From Ancylostoma caninum (Eukaryota; Nematoda; Chromadorea; Rhabditida; Ancylostomatidae), in the NCBI GenBank assembly GCA_037903475.1, contig JBAJFG010000643.1, forward strand, positions 310,001-374,000: a DNA stretch of 64,000 nt, given 5' to 3'. A program made the translations under genes and the position numbers. This document shows, piece after piece, positions 49,571 through 59,244 of the stretch. The notes beneath the pieces were generated by a model. That model had not been told where the DNA came from, searched no databases, and saw nothing but the letters and a program-made list of their open reading frames with translations. The stretch's first letter is position 1, and each line of letters begins with the position of its first letter.

Positions 49571-52500
49571 GCTATTAGGGTATAACTCAAGTTTCTGTTT
49601 TGAGATTTTCGAGAAAAAAGTCCTATGTATAAAAATTCAAATAAGCACAAGTATCAATCGAAGTATGCTCCATAACAGTCGCTGATCTTTTGCCGTTTTT
49701 ACAGCTGGAGCTTCACTCAGCTGCTCCAGAAATCCGTGGACTATGACGCAAAAAACTGGGTCGGGCAGTGTTTGGAATCACTGAATTTGGCAAATCGCTT
49801 CTCGCTCCATAGATATTCTTGTGATCTGATAACCGGCGCTTGGTTAGAGCCTGATTTGTGTTCCATAACGCGCAATTAGAAATTCTTCTGCGAGCAATTC
49901 ACCTTCCCGGACAGTTCGACCAACAAAATTAAGGAGCCCTCCGCGGTATGGCAAAATGCTGTTATTTCCGAGGAGCTCTTGGAACTCTTCCCGAAACTGC
50001 ACCTTTCAGTGTCCGCAAATGGTTGATGTTTCCAGTCACAGTGGAAGAATCCCACTTCAATTCGCTTCAACTCACAGACAAAAACGACATCAAAATTTTG
50101 GGTTACCAAGTTTGATGCCTATGCCTGAGACTGCTTGACAATAGACTGGGGAAGAAAGTACTGTGGGAATAAGAATGACCTCGAGATTACTCCAACCAAG
50201 TTTGGTCAGTCTCATGCAACGTTATGGTAAAATTACTATCCGTGCAAGAGCAGTCACCGGAGTTGAACTCTTGATGGGTTCATTCCAAAATTAATTACTT
50301 CTTCAATATGAGACGCAGAAATAGGTCTCACATTCCAGAATTTTGTGGGATCATGCAGTTTTAAATAGTACCTAGACATGCTCGAAATCTAATAGGTATC
50401 CACTTATTAACAGCCTCCTTTCAAAATTCCTATGAGGAAACAGCGGAAACTTATGTTACAACCTAATACTTTCTTTGTAGAATTGCTGGGACAATTGCTA
50501 AGATTCCGAAACGGTCCGAATCTCATACACGAAAATTTCCGTGGGTTCTGCCTTCAAGGGAAGCAATCTGCCATATATACCTATCATGTGGAAGTTCCGG
50601 TAGTGGTCTACAAACGGTAGATCATGGGTACCTATCAATAATCAAAAGTTCTAGATCTTTCGGAAAAATCGGCTCGAGACTTTCCTACCGCCCTGATAAT
50701 AAAGACCACCGCTCCCTCAGGAACATTGTGGAGGTGAAAAATACTTCTTCACCTATATCGCATAGATTTTGCATAGTTCAGCTAATTGGAAAATGTTGGT
50801 ATAGATTGATCAACACTGCTTACATTATATACCTTAAGACGAAAATCTCAAGCAGTTTAACAAATAAATTTTGAGATAAAGATGATCATTCATCTCTTAC
50901 GTTACATAGTGGCTTGAACTAGACCGGAAATGTGGTCTCCTCGGTACCACCTATCTACCGTTTCCAAGAAAGCTTCAAAAGCCGATTAGTATAATAAGAA
51001 TACATGAGCTCTATACAAACGTAATAGGTAAGGAAAACTGAGAGACTACGAAGCTTAATCCATTGTTTGCACATCATTTGCATCTGGATACTTCCCGTCC
51101 AAGGGCAATCACACTTTTCTTGTTGGGGCGAGTATTCTGCTCCGTACCTCTTGTGTGAGTGGAGGATGCACCACGCTTTTTAGGTCGCATCTTCGCATAA
51201 CAAGTGGTCTACATATTTCTAAAGACATGACACAATGCTCTGAATATTGCTGATGAGGTCCACCGGTTTTTTCAGCGCACATAAATCTTTCTACTCCTCA
51301 ATTTTCATATTTATAGCATGTTCTGCTGATTCTTATTGCTTAGGCTATGAAAGTATTGATAACTATGTGCAAGGAAGGGTTAGAAGCATTATCAGGATAC
51401 CCAATGACTCTAACATTGTAGTCATCAGTTTTATTGTACACAGAGTATGACTGACTGAATTGTTCCACTGCTGATCTAGGGAGTTTTCAATTTTCAGTTT
51501 ATCGCCCTAACTAATCGCATTTTAGTCATTTGTTACATTTGGTTCAAAATTTTGTCATCATACTGTACTTGTAGTGTAGTGCCTTGGGTCTCAGAGCTCA
51601 TAAATTTGTTAAAAGCTTTGTGATTGAATGAAATCCTAGAAGCGTGAAGGTAGAGTTCTTACTCTCCCAACTGCAACTTAAACGAGAAAAAGTGTCATTA
51701 ACGGTATAATCTCGCAGATGCTCTATCTCATTATATTTATTCAATCTTCTGGAACGCTTTTCAATTTCTCCTTTGCATATTTTGCCACAGCATTTGCATA
51801 TTCGGAATCCAGCGTAAATCCAATCCTGTGCGATTCGTTTTTTGACCTCACTATCTAGATCTTGGACGCTCCTTTCCTAGATATTCATAGAGTCATCCTG
51901 GCAGTATATTGAGTCTCATATGTGTATTTGTCATACCTCGAGGAAATGCTTTAGCTGGTTACCTGAAAGCTGAAACATCAGAAGAAACGCTTGAACAGAA
52001 AGAAGCTGGCTTGAAAATTAAAAAAAAGAAATGACAATTAGAGGAGTGATTACACTAGAACATAGACGTCAGGAGGACACCTCACGTAGTCCTAGCTTCA
52101 ACTCCTTTTCAATACGCTGCATAGATTACAGAAGTTATGTGTCCTATGCTACACACAACATGCACTTCCGTTTTATGGTGTTTTATGCATAATGTAATAT
52201 GGTTACACCATCACAATATTGTCTTTTCGTATTTTTGTTTTCCCTCCATTATTTTTCAAGTTGTTAGTTGTACTATTGTTTTCCTTAAACATATACTGAT
52301 GAAGTTTTACAATTTCCCTGTCTCTATGTTAATGGGTTCACAATCTTACGTTCCTCAGCAGTTGGGAGAGTTGTAGTGCTACGCCACCCGGACTTGAACC
52401 AATTTTTTTAGCATGGCACATATCCCGCAACCGGTGACCCGCTTTTCTTCCCTGCAGTTCAACTCTAGTTTTAACAGTGAAAAATGTATTCCATGGTATC

Positions 52501-52748
52501 GTTTAGTAGAGAGAAAGAATGGGTTACAATGCCAAAAAGTTGCTCCGGTCCGTAAATGCAACTTCTTCTACAATAATAACAACTGTTAAGCTGCTTAGGG
52601 TGGACATGAAAAAAAAAAACAGTGGTATGGTCAAGTACAACATCATGACTTATAATAACGGGCTTACTTTTTGTGTCACGTGTGTGTGTGTAGAACGAAA
52701 TTCGAGGGCGTGGCTTAGAGTGATGCCGACCACTCCATCGTTACATGA
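49571..52748. other. Intergenic stretch, no supported gene
   Basis: A 21-bp imperfect inverted pair (AAACGGTAGATCATGGGTACC near 50614 and its inverse near 50942) may bound a 350-bp MITE. A minus-strand open piece at 49876-50109 is of unknown origin. Nothing else identified. Confidence 0.35.
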
Positions 52749-53345
52749 AGGGTGCGTCGGCGCCCAAAGTGGTGGGAAGAGACGGGTCCACTGCTGTGAT
52801 AAGGGTGCGCCGGCGCCCAAAGTGGTGGAGGGAGACGGGTCCACTGCTGTGATAAGGATGCGCCGGCGCCCAAAGTGGGGGGAGATGGGTCCACTGCTGT
52901 GATAAGGGTGCACCGGCGTCCAAAGTGGAGGGAGACGGGTCCACTGCTGTGATAAGGATGCGCCGGCGCCCAAAGTGGGGGGAGATGGGTCCACTGCTGT
53001 GATAAGGGTGCACCGGCGTCCAAAGTGGAGGGAGACGGGTCCACTGCTGTGATAAGGATGCGCCGGCGCCCAAAGTGGGGGGAGACGGGTCCACTGCTGT
53101 GGTAAGGGTGCACCGGCGCCCAAAGTGGGAGGAGACGGGTCCACTGCTGTGATGAGGGTGCGCCGGCGCCCAATGTGGGGGAGATGGGTCCACTGCTGTG
53201 ATAAGGGTGCACCGGCGCCCAAAGTGGGGGGAGACGGGTCCACTGCTGTGACAAGTGTGCGCTGGCGCCCAAAGTGGGAGGGGGGGGGAGACGGGTCTAC
53301 TGCTGTGATAGGGATGCGCCTGCGCTCAAAAGTGGAGGAGCGCCT
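52749..53345. repeat. 50-bp GC-rich minisatellite, about 11 units
   Basis: The motif GGGTCCACTGCTGTGATAAG followed by G(G/A)TGC(G/A)CCGGCG(C/T)CCAAAGTGG recurs at 52784, 52837, 52887, 52937, 52987, 53037, 53087, 53137, 53186, 53236 and 53293; most spacings are exactly 50. Units 52887-53086 form two identical 100-bp dimers. Each unit carries the palindrome GCGCCGGCGC. All three minus frames stay open for 150-197 codons because the unit has no stop in any phase, but none begins with ATG, so this is not evidence of a protein. Confidence 0.95.
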
Positions 53346-54941
53346 GAAAAAATAGCTACCGATGCAGGAGAGGTGCGCCGGTGTCCACTACTCAGGAAAA
53401 TGTCATGAGTTAGGTCCATATTTGTTAAATCGATTCGATGGCGTTTAACATCAATCGTAAAAAAAAACTAGATGTCAGACCACTGCGCGGATTAGCATGC
53501 AATCCGTGTGAATCCTTCCTCCTTACTTCCTCCCCCGCGTTCTTCTCTTCTCATTTGTCTATGAACACACCGCACCCTCCACTTTTATATGTTCTAACTG
53601 ACTCTTATCACTTGACCAGTTATAACAAACAAAGAATGATAGACCATTTTGTGCGGTCAATCCAGGTTGAACCGGTTATATATAGTTACAAAAAGCTATT
53701 TCGGTGAGCAAATGATAAAATTGCTTCGAGAAGGTTAATCCTCTTTGATAAGTGCATTTTTACATGAGAAAAAGCAATGGAAATGGTGTGGGACACATTA
53801 TAGCAAAAATGTGGAATAGCTGTGACTTTATTTGAATGAAGAAGGAATGAAGCCATGCGAGCGAAGCGAGCATTAGGAAAAGTCTGGAAATCCGGCGTCA
53901 GCCGGACGGCCAGACTGGTACAATAATATACCAGTATCTACAAGCAATCCTTTTATTTCATTAGTAGTCAGTCTCAGCAGTCTTTTACACACTCAACGCT
54001 TCAACAAGAAGGATTTTCGAGTTGTTAGAGAGGGTCCGTAAAGAAAGATAAATAAAAATTAAAGATATTAAGAATTAAAGATAAATAGGCAATATGTATG
54101 GAAGCACTGTAATCATTGCGAAATTTCTGCACGTCTAGATAACTACCCCCCCCCCCCTCCACGCCACTGTTCTAACATCACGTGACACTCGATTCAGTAT
54201 TTCTGGCTATAAAGGTGCACAAAAAGCTTACCAGTCAGAGGATTCCACCTCAGTTCGCTTGAGTGGATTCGAACTTCGCACGTGGTATACACGTTATCCT
54301 CATAGGACATTACCCATCACCGTTTGATTCCTGTCTGCTGCTTTCTTTCAAATTGGAAGATTCTAGGCGTGAGAAGGTTCATGTACTGTGGTCACCAAAC
54401 TCTGATGAATAAAGGCATTGTCCTTTGTCACCTGCATTCGTTATTAAAGTTTATAAAGCAAACGCCGAGAGAGCAAGCTGCCTCAATGCTTCTCTTCATA
54501 TTCCACCACACAAAGCTCTTTTTGCTTTTTTGGGTAGGTTTTGACGCAAGGTTTATTTTATGGTTAGGAGAGCCTTATCCCCCGGACCAGTCACTTATTT
54601 TCTAATAAAAAGCTGTGCGATGAAGGGTAGATATCACTTGGAGTTATGTATGTAACAAACTTCCTCTCTAAACTGGTTGTCATCTGGTAAACTGCTTAAG
54701 AAATTCGCTGCTTGAGATAAAATCAAGCAGGTTTTTTTTGTTTGGCAAATTTCTCCGTGTTTTCATATTTTTTTCTCAACAATGTTTGATGTTCATCTTA
54801 TCTGGTTGGTTTGACGCTAGGGGCTTTGAGACACGTTGTGTCGACGACAATTCGTTCCTTAACCCATTCTCCATCCATGGACCGATGCTGGCGTTTTCCC
54901 TACTACTGCTTATGGCGGACCCATTCCCCATCCGTGTACCA
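53346..54941. other. Intergenic stretch with one tRNA-like sequence
   Basis: No supported gene. On the minus strand at about 54322-54260 there is a tRNA-like segment with a perfect B box (GTTCGAATCC, 54265-54274) and an A-box-like TGGGTAATG upstream, without a pairing acceptor arm. A run of Cs lies at 54148-54160. Confidence 0.4.
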
Positions 54942-55040
54942 CAGTGGCGGGCGCAGAAAGCGGACAGGAGTGGGGGGGGAGGTGGCATGGGAGAAATGGG
55001 GTCTCCGCCACTTTGGGAACCCAGATGGAAAATAAAATTA
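54942..55040 (-). mobile_element. hAT-like element fragment, copy 3
   Basis: Begins CAGTGGCGGGCGCAGAAAG and continues through a G-rich run, GGGGTCTCCGCC, GGAACCCAGA and GGAAAATAAAATTAAT, matching the right end of copies 1 and 2 in inverted orientation, then diverges. Older and truncated. Confidence 0.8.
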
Positions 55041-55789
55041 ATGGAAACATTGTTATAGTAATGAATAATTCAAGGGAGTTATTTAAAAATCAAAAAAAGA
55101 AATAAACGGTCAAAGATGGACAGATAAAAGGTTTTTATTTGTTTTGTAAATAATCTCAAAGGTTTATCCTGACACGTTCCTCCACGATTGGGCCACGTCG
55201 AACCATTTCCCGATCGGTGGACACCTACTCTGGTGTTTTGTTGTTTTTTATGAACTTTGGAGCCCCGGCACATCTGCACATTCTTCTGTGATCTCTGCAC
55301 CCGCACTCCTTGTAAATCTCCAGTATAATGGAAGAGAGGAAATATTCAGAGAGCTTGGTCAATTACACAAGTGGTTTCAGGAAATGTCACAACTACTTAC
55401 GATGATGCGTTCTTCATTCGTTCATCCTGTGTATTTGATTGTACTGTCCTTCTTAGAAACAATGATGACGAACCCTAAGACGCCCTAATCCCACTGAGAC
55501 CTCAATGGGAGGTGCGCCAAACGCACGTCACGAGTGCAGAAGCCAAATGGCTCCCATTGTTGCAGAACTCCTCTCGGTATTCGTCTATACATTCGTGGTG
55601 GTCTTTACTACGTATATCGCTACTGTATGCACCCCAAGCGCCAATAGGGGGCTATTCTTCTCTGTACACTGCTGCTATGCAAGGTCAAATCGGTGTACAC
55701 ACTGTCTCGCCCGGAGGGTTCGAGACTGTAAGCGGAGGCCGCCGGTCGCGCCACGAAACCCTGAAAGCACTGTCTAAACCTCTCGCTTT

Positions 55790-56240
55790 CATCATCGTTG
55801 GAGACTGTATCCATTTTTCTGCCACATTCGCATTCACGATGCATTGTTAAGAGGATTTTTACAAGGATGGTTACAACAAGGCTATTTGGTTCTGTCTTAT
55901 GTGATGACTGCAATACCGCGCTACCGAAAATCTACCCATTCAGCTTTTACAAGATAATGCTCACGCACACATTGCAAAAGCAACTCGTGAGAAGATTGAT
56001 GATCTCGCATTGGGAGTTTCTGTCACACCTATCGTATTCGCCAGACCCAGTCCTGTCGGGTTATCACCCTTTCTGGCCATGAACAACTACTGCCTATAGA
56101 AAATGGGGCCTAACAATCAGCAGGGACCTGAAAGTGAGATGTTGAAATTTTCCGAACCACAGCCTCCGGCGTTCTGGCAGAAAGATATAGAGAAGCTGCT
56201 TAAAAGATGGTCGAAGTTGCTACACAATAGTGATAAATAT
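55790..56240 (+). pseudogene. Mariner transposase fragment, C-terminal half
   Basis: The plus strand at about 55940-56000 reads LLQDNAHAHIAKATREKID, matching the mariner DNARPH region. About 56075 reads FLAMNNYCL, corresponding to YHLFRSMNNYL. At about 56165-56220 PAFWQKDIEKLLKRWSKLL matches the C-terminal FWxxGIxxLPxRW motif. Frame disruptions make it non-functional. It appears to belong to a different mariner lineage from those at 14517, 18114 and 19685. Confidence 0.8.
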
Positions 56241-59100
56241 AATGTATCATTAATTGAGATTTTAACGCACTGATGAGATCCTTTTCTGAAGAACTCGTTG
56301 TGAATGGTGCAGAACTTTTCCACCAACCCAATAGTAAAAACCGCAGCTTGCATTCATGATGTTTAAAAACTTTGGCCTTCGGAACTTATTCATCATGAAT
56401 ATCTCAGCGACGCCATGCCAACCTATTTAAGCCCTGTTATGTATCTTTGGCAGTCTTGGGCAATCAGCGATTAAGCCTCAGAAATCACGATATCACAGAA
56501 TTCTGGATGCCTATGATTGCTAGTAGCCCATTTCTGGATTGAGAAATATGAAAAGAAACCCGAAACATCTGCAGGTGGGAATACTATAGGTAACATTCAT
56601 CCCACAAATTCTTCTTTTGCTAAACAATAATGGGCGCAGGTGTTTGGAAATTGTTATTTCACATATTAGCTGTTTTTATTCTATTAGCATATGATTATAG
56701 CTCGAGCGAGATGCAGCATATTGTCGGCAAGCTCTATGCGAGAATTACGACTTAATCTTACGGATTACTACTTTCAAGTTATCTTAGAGGTCTTATTCTT
56801 TCATTCCATCACAGGCATAGAATACTTCTTTTAAAAAGATGATGTTTCGGTTAACTATCCTCAAGTTTTCTCGAGTAGTCGTTTGTTCTTCTCCCTTTCT
56901 CACACTCCAAAGTCATAGCAGAGTGATGGAGCTTGAAGTTCTCATCAAAATGCACTTTTTGACTACTGCATAGTTAACTTATAATCTTTGAGCTCATGGT
57001 TTTCTCACTTTAATCTTTTCCAATAAATTTATCGGCGTCCTCCAGCAAGATTTCTCACTCTTGCACTAAAGTTGAGTTGTACTAATGAGTTATTAATTCG
57101 CAAGTTCTGACAATAGCTGCGTTTCAAAGACATTGCTCATGCAACTTTTAATTATTTTTTGCGAAGAAATTTTGAAGAAAGTGCACTTCTAGGCAATTGA
57201 CATTTTTGAGAGTAGGTGGCAACAGCCAGTGCGGTGTTGGAAGGGATATGATCCTAATGAGCCCGTGAATGCCCCGCTCTTTTCGGGAAAAGAAATTGGA
57301 ATTCAAAGTGCTCTATCGAATTGTTGACATTGCCCCTTTGCAATTGATCTCTTACCGAGTAGTCTTGAACCTGTAATTTTGATTTCTACTTTTGAACTTA
57401 AAAAAAGATATTTACTGCTTTATTGATAAAACTACATTCGAGTCAGCATAAGTTGCTTGTTGTGCTCCTCACTCTCTCCTGACATCACCGCTGACTGCGT
57501 CCAATGTTGTGATGCTGTGATCAACAGCTACTACACAAGCTTATAATAGATCAGTTTGAATGAGAAGTCTCATAACAATGCAACGTGAATTAGACATAAG
57601 CTGGAAGTGGTGCATTCTCCACCCGCCAAGTTACGCAAGGAATTCAGTCTTTTCTCCTTGGTATCCTTTCTCCCTTCTCATCTCTCGAAAGTGAGCCTCA
57701 GCCTAGTCTGAGCTTCACATTATCGTTATCCTATTTATGGACAATACTCCAGAGTTTGCACAGGTTCTGTTTGGCCTAATCTATATCTCATTGATGCAAG
57801 TTTTGTGAGTAATTAGCCCAGTGAACTAGTGTTTTGCTGCATTCCAGAGAGGGCATCGTGGTGGTTGGAGGAGCGACCCATATAGGTTTCAGTTTAAAAG
57901 GTGTTGTTGTTGCCCTTCTTCAATGTTTCGTCAAAGTGCTTTCCAGTTTTTTTCTTAACTGCTTACTGGATTGATTTCGCTTATCATGGTGATAGTCCTC
58001 CTTTTCTTGTAAAAGGAACACCATGAGTGTATTCAACAATGAATAAATAAACAAATAGATAAAGTGCATGGAATATCTGTGCCTTTTCGAATAACACTAT
58101 AAACGAGACGTGGACAACCACACTAATCTCTATAATCTCAAGAGGGAGCTTGATTCTGCATTTCTTTTTCCGAGTTTTACTACCAGAACGAGGTGTAATT
58201 CACCTTCCAAATCTGTGGGAACCGAGACAATGCATCTAACGCATTGTCGTGGTTCCCACAGCCTCTACGTATGCCTTTTTCTCGCCTTTCTGGAGAATTT
58301 CATCTCTGCAATATCCTCGCTCAAAAGCAGCTCGTGGTCGTTCTCATGTAGGAGCTTTTTGCTCATGCATGCATGAAGCATGGATACGAAGAGGTGAACG
58401 ACAGGCACAAAATGACCTATCGGACTGTTTGAATGAGATAGATGAAGAAATATTTACGCTCGGACATTTTTAGAGTGACGGTACCTATTTATCCGAGAAC
58501 ACATCTGAGTCGGGCTATCTATCTATCTTCTTCGCAGCTGGCCCACGTGTGCTGCTAGGAATGGTCACTAAAGTTCCCTACACTTACGTACGGTACAATC
58601 TGCTTGGATAATCCATACAGTCAACTCTCGAAATATTAGCGATATTAGCGATTCCGTGCCACTCCTCCTGCATTCTTGAAGTTTCTTGCAGACTTTCATT
58701 CATTCCACCTCTTTTCTGATGAGAGGCCTATTATAAACAGACGGAGCTGGTTTGGGGCATCGTTCGCTGTATTTCCTATTCTCCTGACCTTGCGACTTCT
58801 GATAATATGTAAAGTGATCTGCCTCCTTGAGGCGGTTGCGCGAGATACGTTCCCCAATCACGGCCAGAGCCTGCCGCGCATCGCGAGTCCTCTCGCCCCC
58901 TGCGTCTACAATTACTAAAGAGTCCCTGTATGCCTCCGCCCACCACCCCCTGTCTATGCTCTAGCCCCTCGCGGCCGCCGCGATACAGGTGGGAAACGTA
59001 TCTCATGTAATCCTTTGAGCCTTACTTGCCGAAGAAGAGAATTTTAAAAAGTGGTGTAAAATTAGGAGCCTTCATTTTTTTTCGAATCACTGAACCCAAA
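56241..59100. other. Intergenic stretch, no supported gene
   Basis: Short open frames only. AATGAATAAATAAACAAATAG at about 58040-58060 may be the tail of a truncated plus-strand retroelement. A strong hairpin is listed separately. Confidence 0.35.
58213..58261. repeat. 21-bp hairpin with 7-nt loop
   Basis: CTGTGGGAACCGAGACAATG on the left pairs with its inverse on the right with two mismatches; the loop is ATCTAAC. It could be a hairpin RNA or a tiny MITE; nothing else supports either. Confidence 0.6.
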
Positions 59101-59113
59101 CATATTAATATAT
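59101..59113. repeat. 13-bp target-site duplication, 3' side
   Basis: CATATTAATATAT, identical to 63184-63196, directly abutting the TTTA-repeat tail of the retrotransposon. Confidence 0.85.
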
Positions 59114-59244
59114 TTATTTATTTATTTATTTATTTCATTACATGGACTAATCCATGTGAGGATACAATATACAGTGCACTGTATGGTGATACAGCTCAAG
59201 CAAATCTTAAATTATTTATACAATGCTCGCAGAGAAACCTCCGA

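Noticed and set aside
52381..52445. Possible minus-strand tRNA with GGTTCAAGTCC
   Set aside because: No acceptable A box at the right distance, and neither the T stem nor the acceptor stem pairs.
52650..53272. Minus-strand open frames of 150-197 codons with proline/histidine-rich repeats
   Set aside because: They lie almost entirely in the 50-bp minisatellite, all three frames are open equally, and none starts with ATG. The openness follows from the repeat unit lacking stops.
54148..54176. C-run followed by CGCCACTG as another hAT-like end
   Set aside because: Only eight bases of the end match and no interior sequence of that family follows.
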